Below are positions 1 to 7,235 of a DNA stretch of 64,000 nucleotides, piece after piece. The stretch is taken from positions 1,736,001 through 1,800,000 of the forward strand of contig NZ_CP069535.1 in NCBI RefSeq assembly GCF_016889805.1, read 5' to 3'. Each line of letters begins with the position of its first letter. Within the stretch, counting starts at the first letter, position 1. Both the position numbers and the translations under genes were made by a program. The stretch is from Rhodanobacter sp. FDAARGOS 1247. Its GTDB lineage: Bacteria > Pseudomonadota > Gammaproteobacteria > Xanthomonadales > Rhodanobacteraceae. The notes beneath the pieces were generated by a model, which did not search any database, had not been told where the DNA came from, and saw only the letters and a program-made list of their open reading frames with translations.

Positions 1-35
1 CTCTTGATCTCACCCCAAGAGCGACCCCACCCCAA

Positions 36-59
36 CCCTCCCCTGCTTGCAGGGGAGGG
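36..59. repeat. Dispersed palindromic repeat, family 1 (copy 1)
   Basis: Perfect 11-bp inverted repeat (CCCTCCCCTGC / GCAGGGGAGGG) around a 2-nt loop, flanked by CCACCCCAA. The same core recurs at 17855, 24361, 24448 and 62864, always between genes. It resembles the REP-type elements common in Xanthomonadales. Bases 1-298 hold this repeat, a second repeat at 105-153 and the start region of fabV; no gene is evident. Confidence 0.8.
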
Positions 60-104
60 AGCATATCCGGCGACACGAACGCACTCCCCGCAGCCAGCCC
101 CCAA

Positions 105-153
105 CCCGTTCCCCCTGAGCGTGGCCGCGCAGCGGCGGAGTCGAAGGGCCGCC
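105..153. repeat. Dispersed repeat, family 2 (copy 1)
   Basis: About 49 bp beginning CCCGTTC, running through CTGAGCGTGGCC and ending GGAGTCGAAGGGCCGCC. A very similar sequence in the same orientation lies at 11574-11624 after an unrelated gene. Arms such as CTGAGCG...GGAGTCGAAG suggest a REP-like intergenic element of unknown function. Confidence 0.65.
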
Positions 154-298
154 ACAAGGCTTCGACTTCACACCTTCGGCGCCACCCTCAGCCCGAGCAA
201 AATCCTGATAGCCCCCGCACTGCACTCCCTACGGCAGCGCACGGCCGCCCCACTTGGTTAAGATGCCGGTTTATGCATTTGCCAGCAGGAGCCGTCGC

Positions 299-1501
299 GT
301 GATCATCAAGCCCAAAGTCCGTGGATTCATCTGTGTCACCGCCCACCCGGTCGGCTGCGAACGCAACGTGCTCGACCAGATCGCGATCACCGAAGCCGCC
401 GGCCACAGCAAGGGCATCGGTCCCAAGCGCGTGCTGGTGATCGGCGCCTCCACCGGCTACGGCCTGGCCTCGCGCATCACCGCTGCCTTCGGCTACGGCG
501 CCGCCACGCTGGGCGTGTTCTTCGAGAAGCCCAGCAGCGAAGACAAGACCGGCACCGCGGGCTGGTACAACTCCGCCGCCTTCGACAAGGCCGCCAAGCA
601 GGCCGGCCTGTACAGCAAGTCGATCAACGGCGACGCGTTCGCCCACGAAACCCGCGCCAAGGCCATCGAGATCATCAAGAACGAGATGGGCGGCCCGATC
701 GACCTGGTCGTCTACTCGCTGGCCTCGCCCGTGCGCAAGATGCCGGATACCGGCGAAGTCGTGCGCTCGGCGCTGAAGACCATCGGCGAGCCGTTCCACA
801 ACACCTCGGTCGACACCAACAAGGACATGGTGATCGAAGCCACCGTCGAACCGGCCACCGAGCAGGAGATCAAGGACACCGTCACCGTCATGGGCGGCGA
901 GGACTGGGCGCTGTGGATCGACGCGCTGAGCGCCGCCGGCGTGCTCGCCGACCACGCCAAGACCATCGCCTACAGCTACATCGGCACCGAGATCACCTGG
1001 CCGATGTACTGGCACGGCACCCTGGGCCAGGCCAAGCAGCACCTCGACAACACGGCGAAGCAACTGCGCAGCCGCCACCCCGGCCTCGAAGCCTACGTGG
1101 GCGTGATGAAGTCCGTCGTCACCCAGGCCAGCGCCGCCATTCCGGTGATCCCGCTATACGTGTCCATCGCCTTCAAGATCATGAAGGAGCAGGGCATCCA
1201 CGAAAACCCGATCGAACAAGCCAACCGCCTGTTCCACGACCGCCTCTACCGCGCCGACGGCGCCGCCCCCGCCACCGACGACGAAGGCCGCGTGCGCCTG
1301 GACGACTGGGAGCTGCGCGATGAAGTGCAGGACGCCTGCAAGACCCTCTGGCCCACCGTCACCACCGAAAACCTGCGCGAGATCACCGACTACGCGGGGT
1401 ACAAGCATGAGTTCTTGAAGTTGTTCGGGTTTGATCGGGATGACGTGAACTATGACGCAGAGGTGGAGGCGGATCGGCGGTTTGATTGTTTGGAGGGGTG
1501 A
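299..1501 (+). CDS. fabV: Trans-2-enoyl-CoA/enoyl-ACP reductase FabV
   Basis: NADH-dependent reductase catalysing the last step of each fatty-acid elongation cycle, in the cytoplasm. The 400-aa product matches FabV length. An N-terminal nucleotide-binding motif [11 protein letters not shown] is followed by the family's long-spaced active site, Tyr-x8-Lys ([10 protein letters not shown]), which distinguishes FabV from FabI. The GTG start at 299 is preferred over an upstream ATG at 254 because AGGAG at 287-291 lies 7 nt ahead and the protein then begins VIIKPKVRG, as in the family. The gene is monocistronic, ending in a strong terminator at 1565. FabV enzymes are known for intrinsic triclosan tolerance; that is family knowledge, not shown here. 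Confidence 0.96.
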   Translation: MIIKPKVRGFICVTAHPVGCERNVLDQIAITEAAGHSKGIGPKRVLVIGASTGYGLASRITAAFGYGAATLGVFFEKPSSEDKTGTAGWYNSAAFDKAAKQAGLYSKSINGDAFAHETRAKAIEIIKNEMGGPIDLVVYSLASPVRKMPDTGEVVRSALKTIGEPFHNTSVDTNKDMVIEATVEPATEQEIKDTVTVMGGEDWALWIDALSAAGVLADHAKTIAYSYIGTEITWPMYWHGTLGQAKQHLDNTAKQLRSRHPGLEAYVGVMKSVVTQASAAIPVIPLYVSIAFKIMKEQGIHENPIEQANRLFHDRLYRADGAAPATDDEGRVRLDDWELRDEVQDACKTLWPTVTTENLREITDYAGYKHEFLKLFGFDRDDVNYDAEVEADRRFDCLEG

Positions 1502-1564
1502 GGAGGTGGGGAGTGTTCATCTCTTTTTTGAGATGAACTGGCTGCATCACACGGGCATACTTCC

Positions 1565-1591
1565 AACGGCTCCCGGCTAGGGAGCCGTTTT
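1565..1591 (+). terminator. Intrinsic terminator of fabV
   Basis: Perfect 10-bp stem AACGGCTCCC / GGGAGCCGTT with a 5-nt loop (GGCTA), followed by further T residues. It lies 63 nt after the fabV stop and directly before the next start, so the accessory genes downstream need their own promoter. Confidence 0.85.
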
Positions 1592-1603
1592 GCCGGGGGC
1601 AGT

Positions 1604-2518
1604 ATGAAATTCTGGTTGGGCGTTACTGATAACCGATGGTATGAATTCGTCTGCCGTCAAGCGTTTGATGAAGTCAACTTCTGGCAGCCCTCGGCGCGTG
1701 CGCCGTTTACCAATCTTCCTCCAGGTACTCCATTCTTCTTCAAGTTGAAACGCCCGAACAACCACATTGTTGGCGGAGGGTTTTTCTCGCACTTCACGAC
1801 GCTGCCGCTCTCCCAGGCGTGGGATTTTTTTGGTGAAGAGAACGGGGCTTCTTCGTTTCGCCACTTCGCCGAACTGATCGCATCCAATGCGCATGTAGCA
1901 GCAAGTCCGGAACGTCAGATAGGATGCACGGTCGTTTCGAACGTTTTCTATTTGCCAAGGGAAGCGTGGATTCCCGTCGAAGGCTTGTTCCCCAAACCCA
2001 TAATGGTTGGTAAACAATACGACTCGTCCGAGGAGTTGGGTGCTGCCCTTTGGCAACGGATTCAGTCAGTTTTGCCCTTGGCTGCGTCTGCACAACAGGT
2101 TGGGGAGGATGCGCCGCGTTACGGTACTGAATTTCTTCAGAGAGCGAGGCTTGGCCAAGGAGCGTTCAGGACGCTTGTGCTGGATGCATATGAACGTCGC
2201 TGCGCATTGACGGGCGAATCTACACTGCCCGTGTTGGAGGCTGCGCATATCCGACCGTATGCCGATCAAGGGCGGCATTTGATCTCCAACGGACTACTTT
2301 TGCGCTCGGATTTTCACAAGCTGTTTGACCTTGGCTTGGTCACGGTCCAACCGGACTATCGCATTCGTATCAGCTCAAGGATTCGCGACCAATACTTCAA
2401 TGGCAAGGCGTACTACCGTCTGGACGGGCAGGAACTTGCTCGGCTGCCAGAGCGGCCCATTGACCAGCCGGATCCGGAGGCTTTGCGTTGGCACAACGAG
2501 AACAGGTTCATGCCATGA
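1604..2518 (+). CDS. PUA/EVE-like plus HNH endonuclease, probable modification-dependent restriction enzyme
   Basis: 304-aa protein with two parts. Residues 1-130 (starting MKFWLGVTDNRWYEFV, with PGTPFFFKLK near 40-49) look like a PUA-superfamily (EVE/ASCH-like) fold, which in related enzymes reads modified bases. Residues 195-250 form an HNH nuclease: Cys200, AAHIRPY with His215, Asn229 and His238. PUA-like-HNH fusions are known modification-dependent (type IV) restriction enzymes; assignment here is by pattern, without alignment. GGGGG lies 7-12 nt before the ATG. Its stop overlaps the next start by ATGA, coupling it to the MazG-type enzyme. GC is lower than in fabV, suggesting transfer. 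No partner methylase is present. Confidence 0.72.
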   Translation: MKFWLGVTDNRWYEFVCRQAFDEVNFWQPSARAPFTNLPPGTPFFFKLKRPNNHIVGGGFFSHFTTLPLSQAWDFFGEENGASSFRHFAELIASNAHVAASPERQIGCTVVSNVFYLPREAWIPVEGLFPKPIMVGKQYDSSEELGAALWQRIQSVLPLAASAQQVGEDAPRYGTEFLQRARLGQGAFRTLVLDAYERRCALTGESTLPVLEAAHIRPYADQGRHLISNGLLLRSDFHKLFDLGLVTVQPDYRIRISSRIRDQYFNGKAYYRLDGQELARLPERPIDQPDPEALRWHNENRFMP

Positions 2519-2865
2519 GTATTTTGAATGACGCTTCACTGAGGCAGTCCGTGTTGGATTTCAGATCCGCTCGTGATTGGGAGCAATTCCATACTCTGCG
2601 AACGCTCTCTACTGCATTGGCAGTAGAAGCTGCTGAACTCGCGGAGATTACCCAGTGGACTCCAGATTCTGATCTGGCCAAGCGAGCAATCGAAGCCCGC
2701 GACAAGATCGAGGAGGAGGTTGCCGACCTCTGCATTCTTTTGACCTATCTTATCCACGATATGGCGATCGATGTGGAGGACGTTGTTCGACGAAAACTGG
2801 CGATAAATGGCGCGAAATACCCGGTAGATCGCTTCAAGGGCTCATCTCGCAAATACAACGAATGA
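2515..2865 (+). CDS. MazG-type nucleotide pyrophosphohydrolase (dCTPase/RS21-C6-like)
   Basis: 116-aa all-alpha MazG-fold enzyme expected to hydrolyse a dNTP to dNMP and pyrophosphate. Metal-binding motif ExxE...ExxD is intact: E38/E41 in EAAELAE and E68/D71 in EEEVAD. The N-terminal DFRSARDWEQFHTLR and the C-terminal KLAINGAKYPVDR resemble the dCTP pyrophosphatase DCTPP1/RS21-C6 group more than house-keeping MazG. An ATG at 2515 overlapping the nuclease stop (ATGA) is chosen over 2488, which would overlap 31 bp. The shared operon suggests it acts with the HNH nuclease, perhaps on modified or viral nucleotides; that is inference. Its TGA stop is the first triplet of a tandem repeat. Confidence 0.82.
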   Translation: MSILNDASLRQSVLDFRSARDWEQFHTLRTLSTALAVEAAELAEITQWTPDSDLAKRAIEARDKIEEEVADLCILLTYLIHDMAIDVEDVVRRKLAINGAKYPVDRFKGSSRKYNE

Positions 2866-2901
2866 CAACCAAAGGTGACAACCAAAGGTGACAACCAAAG
2901 G
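2863..2901. repeat. 13-bp tandem repeat, three copies
   Basis: Three exact head-to-tail copies of TGACAACCAAAGG at 2863, 2876 and 2889. The first begins with the TGA stop of the pyrophosphohydrolase gene. Likely slippage product; function unknown. Confidence 0.9.
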
Positions 2902-2958
2902 GAATAATTGAGCCCAACCCTCGTTTTCTACCACGGCCTTTCTCAAGGCTGCAGTCCC

Positions 2959-2977
2959 GCTTAACGCATACGATAGG
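2959..2977 (+). other. Possible degenerate attC 3' end (site A)
   Basis: GCTTAA followed 5 nt later by ACGATAGG, resembling the L'-R' end of integron attC sites (TTAAC...CGTTAGG). The same pattern recurs after the last gene of the island at 5105-5124. No matching R'' arm was found upstream, so this is weak alone. Confidence 0.22.
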
Positions 2978-2988
2978 TAGCGTAAAAC

Positions 2989-3834
2989 ATGCTAGGTCTT
3001 GACTTGCCACCGTCGCTGCTGGCTTTATGGGAAAGCCTCGTCGGCTTCCTAAACTCCACATTTATTAGCGCATTCTTATCAGCGCTTGCTGGTGCCGGAT
3101 TCGGCGCATGGGGAGCTCAGAGAATTACCGAGCGATCTGCTCGCGCTAAAGATTTGCTCGAAGCGCTTAGACAGGCAAATGCAATTGTTGTCTTAGCCTC
3201 AACTATTGCCAATCAGGCGCTTTCGTTAAAGAAGCAGCATGTAAAACCCCTGTCAGATAGATACTTTAGTGATCGCGAAATTGCAAAGGTAACAAACGAT
3301 AACCTGCTTAACGGCGCTCCGGCGCAGACTGTTACCTTACAAGCGGAGCTCAGGAAGATGACTCCGCTGACACTTCCAATCGAAGCGTTGAAGAGTCTCA
3401 CGTTCTCTGCGCAACTTATGCCGGGCAGGGCACTCGCATTGGTCTCTATGATTGAACAGTCGGCCGCAGAGCTTACGCGCGCAGTTGAGGCCAGATCGGA
3501 GATGATCGACAATTTTCACGACGCTAACCTGCCTCCCCACATTTTCTGCCAAGATTACTATGGCCTCGAACGCAAGGACGGTAATGTAAATGCTATGTAT
3601 CACGACACAATGATTGCTGTTGCTCAATACACTAATGACATAGCTTTTTTCTCTGCGGAATTGGCAGAAGAGTTGCAAGCGCATGGGGCCCGCGTGAGGG
3701 AAAAACTGCTTAAGCTACGGAGTGATGTACCGAAAGCAAGCACAGTGGACTTTTCTGGACCAATCGCATCAGGGTTGCTGCCTGCAAGAGAGGACTATGT
3801 CTCTTGGCTTTCTGGGTTTGGGTCGCGGCATTAG
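2989..3834 (+). CDS. Unknown membrane-anchored protein
   Basis: 281-aa protein of unrecognised family. One hydrophobic N-terminal segment (about residues 15-45, FISAFLSALAGAGFGAWGA) is followed by a mostly helical, soluble remainder with a long Ala/Leu/Glu-rich stretch near residues 50-75 and 215-245. This suggests a single-span anchor with a cytoplasmic helical domain. Codon use and GC are clearly lower than in the core genes, pointing to recent transfer. It stands alone between attC-like sequences at 2959 and 3949, as expected of an integron cassette. A weak AGGTAG precedes the ATG. No function can be assigned. Confidence 0.75.
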   Translation: MLGLDLPPSLLALWESLVGFLNSTFISAFLSALAGAGFGAWGAQRITERSARAKDLLEALRQANAIVVLASTIANQALSLKKQHVKPLSDRYFSDREIAKVTNDNLLNGAPAQTVTLQAELRKMTPLTLPIEALKSLTFSAQLMPGRALALVSMIEQSAAELTRAVEARSEMIDNFHDANLPPHIFCQDYYGLERKDGNVNAMYHDTMIAVAQYTNDIAFFSAELAEELQAHGARVREKLLKLRSDVPKASTVDFSGPIASGLLPAREDYVSWLSGFGSRH

Positions 3835-3948
3835 CGGTAAAAAGTTGTCAGGTTCACTTACATCCGCTTGAACGTTTGATATAGCGTCGAGGGTCAGCAA
3901 CTGGGTTGGTGGACACCTATGTCATGTACCGGTTCTTGCCTCTGAAGA

Positions 3949-4009
3949 CACCTTACACTTACTCAAGTCGAAGCCGCTTAGCGGCGCGGTTCAACTCAGG
4001 CATCAGGTG
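3949..4009 (+). other. attC-like recombination site (site B)
   Basis: Outer arms CACCT (3949-3953) and AGGTG (4005-4009) pair. Inside, CGAAGCCGC (3969-3977) can pair with GCGGTTC (3986-3992) leaving one extrahelical G, a hallmark of attC. The central part, TCAAGTCGAAGCCGCTTAGC onward, closely follows the well-known aadA-type attC (remembered as TCAAGCCGACGCCGCTTCGC...). The R' core is degenerate (GCATCAG rather than GCGTTAG). It lies 115 nt after the unknown membrane-protein gene and just before the acetyltransferase gene. Confidence 0.55.
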
Positions 4010-4024
4010 CTGATGGAAGCTTCA

Positions 4025-4555
4025 ATGGCAACCGAGATATCGATCCGGCTAGCGAAAGTCGGAGATGAAGATGCGCCGGCCCTGGTGGGGCAGGCGACCT
4101 TTCTTGAAACGTTCTCCGGCGTGCTGGATGGTACCGCCATCGTCGAGCACTGCCGCGCGGCCCACTCTTCTGCCCAGTACCGGCAGTGGCTCGAGGATCC
4201 GCGTTACACGGTCTGGGTGGCGGAGGTCATTCCTGGCAACGCCCCCGTGGGTTATCTGGTTCTCGCCCCACCCGACCTTCCTCTGGCCGATCCATCTCGC
4301 GACCTCGAGCTGAAACGCATCTACCTGCTTGGTCGCTACCACGGAGGCGGGACCGGCAAGCGTTTGCTTGCGCAGGCCGTGGAGCAGGCTCGCTCCATGG
4401 GCGCGGCTCGCCTTCTGCTTGGCGTCTATGCGGGTAATGACGCTGCCATCGGGTTCTATCGCCGCCAGGGCTTTGGCAACCTCACGGAACGCAAATTCAA
4501 TGTGGGTGGACGAGTCTACGATGACCACGTGTTGAGCCTGTCGCTCAGCACCTGA
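4025..4555 (+). CDS. GNAT-family N-acetyltransferase
   Basis: 176-aa cytoplasmic protein transferring an acetyl group from acetyl-CoA to an unknown amine. The GNAT core is clear: the beta4/alpha3 region ELKRIYLLGRYHGGGTGKRL supplies the pyrophosphate loop (RxxGxG/A type, residues near 98-117), followed by LLLGVYAGNDAAIGFYRRQGF near 138-158, the typical acceptor-side motif. The ATG at 4025 is preferred to a GTG at 4007, as the family sequence begins with ISIRLA. GNAT enzymes are common integron-cassette cargo, and attC-like sites lie on both sides. The stop codon falls inside the outer arm of the downstream site, as often seen in cassettes. Substrate unknown. Confidence 0.88.
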   Translation: MATEISIRLAKVGDEDAPALVGQATFLETFSGVLDGTAIVEHCRAAHSSAQYRQWLEDPRYTVWVAEVIPGNAPVGYLVLAPPDLPLADPSRDLELKRIYLLGRYHGGGTGKRLLAQAVEQARSMGAARLLLGVYAGNDAAIGFYRRQGFGNLTERKFNVGGRVYDDHVLSLSLST

Positions 4556-4603
4556 CAGTTCTTTCGGGCCGAAGCCGCTTCGCAGCTCCGAAACAATGGT
4601 CAG
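4552..4603 (+). other. attC-like recombination site (site C)
   Basis: Outer arms CTGAC (4552-4556) and GTCAG (4599-4603) are complementary; inner arms TTCTTTCGG and CCGAAACAA pair partly. The centre GCCGAAGCCGCTTCGC (4568-4583) is 15/16 identical to the remembered aadA-type attC centre. It begins in the stop codon of the acetyltransferase gene. Together with site B it bounds one cassette-sized unit of about 600 bp. Confidence 0.5.
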
Positions 4604-4684
4604 AGTGCACTTGAATCGCGCGAAGTTAGTAGAAAGCCGGCTCCGAACTCGCGTTCCGCCGATTTCCTTATGGGACGAGTGTGT

Positions 4685-5017
4685 ATGAAATTTTATGGCG
4701 TAATGGGCGGCATTCTCTTTCTCGACCTGTTGTTTTTTTGGGTGCTGACCAGATTTTATGTGCCAATGCCCGGGACCCACGCGATGGTGGTCATGAGAAG
4801 GGCGTTCTTTTCCCCAATTTTTGTCGTTAGTGTGTTGCAACTAATAAAACTCATTTTGAATGTCTCGAAAGGGTATGTTGTCTCAATTCGAGGCATCAGG
4901 TTCGTCAAGTCAGTGGCTGCTGAAGAGCCATTCGGATTTGTCTTCGGTCTACTTTTGGAGCTGGGCATATGGAGCCTTTTGGGCATCGTGATGCTCAACG
5001 TGCTTATGCGTACATAA
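4685..5017 (+). CDS. Small three-helix membrane protein, unknown
   Basis: 110-aa hydrophobic protein with three probable membrane segments (about residues 5-25, 42-62 and 85-108) separated by short loops. The family is not recognised. The start at 4685 is favoured over 4670 because GGGACGAG lies a few bases upstream, while 4670 has no ribosome-binding site. Its base composition is AT-rich relative to the core genes, and it follows an attC-like site by about 80 nt, so it is probably another cassette gene. Function unknown. Confidence 0.6.
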   Translation: MKFYGVMGGILFLDLLFFWVLTRFYVPMPGTHAMVVMRRAFFSPIFVVSVLQLIKLILNVSKGYVVSIRGIRFVKSVAAEEPFGFVFGLLLELGIWSLLGIVMLNVLMRT

Positions 5018-5104
5018 GGGCGTGACAGGGATCGGAACGGAAAGGACGGGTCGGATTCACGTGCGGCCGTTGAAGTTGCAGTAGACCGTCGAAGCAGTCG
5101 CGCC

Positions 5105-5124
5105 GCTTAAGGTCCAACGATAGG
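5105..5124 (+). other. Possible degenerate attC 3' end (site D)
   Basis: GCTTAA...ACGATAGG, the same arrangement as at 2959-2977, lying after the last island gene; CGTTG at about 5078 could pair with CAACG here. It may mark the end of the cassette region. Weak on its own. Confidence 0.22.
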
Positions 5125-5165
5125 CCCGGGAATCCCGGTACCGGTCAAATCCATCGAGAACTTCC

Positions 5166-5561
5166 ATGACCGACCGCCAAGCCACCTGCCGCTGCGGAAA
5201 CCTCGTCGTCCACGCGCGCGGCGAGCCGGTCCGCGTCTCCATCTGCCATTGCCTGGCCTGCCAGAAGCGCACGGGCAGCGCGTTCGGGGTGCAGGCGCGG
5301 TTTCCGCTGGATGCGGTGACGATTGAGGGGCCGAGCAGGGAGTACGCCCAGGCCGGCGACAGCGGCAGCGTCGCCCGGTTCCGGTTTTGCGGCAACTGCG
5401 GCGCCACCGTGTGCTGGGAGGCCGATGGGGTGCCGGGATTTGTCACCGTGGCGGTCGGCGCCTTTGCCGATCCACATTTTCCCCAGCCGCAGGTGTCGGT
5501 GTACGAGGAGCGTCAGCACGCCTGGCTGCGTCTGCCGGAGGACATGGAGCATTTCGATTGA
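5166..5561 (+). CDS. GFA/CENP-V family zinc protein
   Basis: 131-aa protein of the glutathione-dependent formaldehyde-activating (GFA, DUF636) fold. Zinc-binding cysteines are in place: CRCGN near residue 8, SICHCLACQKRTGS near 26-39, and FCGNCGATVCW near 74-84. Family members are small cytoplasmic carbon-sulfur lyase-like enzymes or are uncharacterised; the reaction cannot be deduced. It returns to the high GC of the core genome, so it probably lies outside the AT-rich island. Monocistronic. Confidence 0.88.
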   Translation: MTDRQATCRCGNLVVHARGEPVRVSICHCLACQKRTGSAFGVQARFPLDAVTIEGPSREYAQAGDSGSVARFRFCGNCGATVCWEADGVPGFVTVAVGAFADPHFPQPQVSVYEERQHAWLRLPEDMEHFD

Positions 5562-5686
5562 GGCGTGCGTGGATGGTCGACGGCGTTCGCCTCCTTGTCG
5601 GCCCGGCGGGGTTGATCGTGGAATCATCATGGCACTGACATCGATGATAGGCGCCCATCGCGTCTGCATAATCAAGGAAGGTTCAC

Positions 5687-5980
5687 ATGTTCAGGGCGAT
5701 CGCGCCGCAATGGCTGACCAACGATCTTGGCATCGAAGTATCGAGCAGGGATCGCGACACCATGCAGTACAGGGATGGTGACCACATGTTGCTCCTGCAT
5801 TGCGACACCATTGCGGACGGAGACGGACGTTTCGGAGCCGCCATTCTCTTGCCGCACGATGTCCGCTGGCAGCCACCGTTCGAAGATGAGCGGATCGACA
5901 GCTTCGTCCGGACGAAGATTGCAAGGAATCTGCTGGATGCCTGGGGCGCGGTCGACTATTGGGTGACCATCGAGAGCTGA
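5687..5980 (+). CDS. 97-aa unknown protein, paralog 1
   Basis: Acidic cytoplasmic protein with no recognised domain. It is 73/97 identical to the product of 8184-8477, over full length without gaps, and the 20-odd bases before each start (ATCAAGGA, then TTCACATG or CTCACATG) are also conserved, so the pair arose by duplication. Best-conserved parts are LTNDLG, YRDGDH, GAAILLPHD and LLDAWGAVDY. AAGGAAGG gives a strong ribosome-binding site. Small tandem paralogs are often immunity or stress proteins; nothing here proves this. Confidence 0.75.
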   Translation: MFRAIAPQWLTNDLGIEVSSRDRDTMQYRDGDHMLLLHCDTIADGDGRFGAAILLPHDVRWQPPFEDERIDSFVRTKIARNLLDAWGAVDYWVTIES

Positions 5981-6117
5981 TCTCATGACCTTCCCATGGA
6001 GCTGGCGCCCGCTTCGGTCTGCTCCACTCGCGAAACCCGCTGTCATCGGCCCCGATTGTATTCGCCCGCCATTGGGTCTAGCGTTCCGCGTCGCAGTGCC
6101 TTTGTTCGGGGGAGCAA

Positions 6118-6867
6118 ATGATGAGCGCCATCACGTCCGGATACTTTCCCGCGCGACCGCGTGTGGATCGGCAAGGGTTTCTCCTGTTCACCGCCTTGAT
6201 CTGGCTGGGTGTCGTTTCCGGCTTCGGCACCGACAGCTTCCGCCACCTGCGCAAGTTCGGGCTGGACTATCCCTGGATCGTCCACGTTCACGCGGTCGCC
6301 TTCGTGGGCTATCTGGTGCTGTTCACCACGCAGGTGGCACTGATCCGCAACGACCGGCCGGACATCCACCGCAAGCTCGGCATGGCTGGCGCGGCTCTCG
6401 CGGCGGTGATGCTGGTGCTGGGCCCTGCTGCGGCGATCGTCGTCCACAGCATCCGCTACGCGGCCACCGGCGATACGCCGGAATTCCTGGCCGTCCAGCT
6501 GACCGACATGCTGGGCTTCGCCGGGTTGACGGGAGCAGGGCTGCTGCTGCGCAAGACCTCATCGGCACACAAGCGCCTGATGCTGATGGGGCTGATCTAC
6601 ATCAGCGACGCCGGTTTCGGGCGTTTCCTCAACGGCTTCGCCGCCGCACCCCTCGGCGACGGTCTGGTGGGCACGGCGGTTGCGGTGTATCTGGGCAGCG
6701 ACCTGCTGATGCTGGGCCTGGGCGCCTACGACTTGCTGACGCGTGGCCGCCTGCATCCGGCGTACATCGCGGGTCTGGCCTGGGTGCTGCTGCTGCAGGT
6801 CACCGCGCTGACCCTGCTGCCCAACGCCGCCTGGAAAGCGCTGTCGCTGCACCTGATCGGTCATTGA
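6118..6867 (+). CDS. Multi-span membrane protein (DUF2306-like)
   Basis: 249-aa integral membrane protein with about seven hydrophobic segments (first near residue 20, last near 225). The pattern HxxH-like VHVHAVAFVGYLVLFTTQV near 56-74 and HRKLGMAGA near 85 resembles DUF2306/heme-handling small membrane proteins, in which such His residues may bind heme; this is inferred from pattern only. GGGGGAG precedes the ATG by 4 nt. It lies between the two paralogs, transcribed with them. Confidence 0.75.
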   Translation: MMSAITSGYFPARPRVDRQGFLLFTALIWLGVVSGFGTDSFRHLRKFGLDYPWIVHVHAVAFVGYLVLFTTQVALIRNDRPDIHRKLGMAGAALAAVMLVLGPAAAIVVHSIRYAATGDTPEFLAVQLTDMLGFAGLTGAGLLLRKTSSAHKRLMLMGLIYISDAGFGRFLNGFAAAPLGDGLVGTAVAVYLGSDLLMLGLGAYDLLTRGRLHPAYIAGLAWVLLLQVTALTLLPNAAWKALSLHLIGH

Positions 6868-7235
6868 GTATTCGAGTCCGGGCCTGGTGTTTGCCTTGAG
6901 TGCCAGCCATGCCTGATGCTGCGGCAGATGCAGCGTGGGCTGCCGGGGGATTTCGATGATCGGCCATGTCGCGGAGGCCGCAGGCCTCGATCCGCCGGCA
7001 GCGCGCATGTTGCCCCGGCGGCATGTGGTCGCGGTGGTGGCAGGCCTGGTGGCGGTCACCCAGGTGCCGGAGACGGCGCCGGTAAAGCGTGCGTGGATTG
7101 AAACCCGGATCAGGTTGCACTTTCCCGAGCCAGTCGAAAAAGACGATGTCAGGGGCAATGCGTGGAGCGTCGTTTCTGACCGGGGCGTTGAATCGGAAAG
7201 CAGCGCAGACCAGATCCGACCTTGGAGGAAAGGCG
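6868..7235. other. No confident gene
   Basis: About 370 bases between the membrane protein and the 270-aa gene. Open frames exist on both strands, but none has a convincing start or recognisable domain. A single GCGTGGATTGAAAC at about 7091 mimics the 3' end of a type I CRISPR repeat, but it occurs once. Confidence 0.5.

Noticed and set aside
7091..7104. CRISPR repeat-like GCGTGGATTGAAAC
   Set aside because: Matches the end of type I repeats but occurs only once, with no spacing series and no cas genes.
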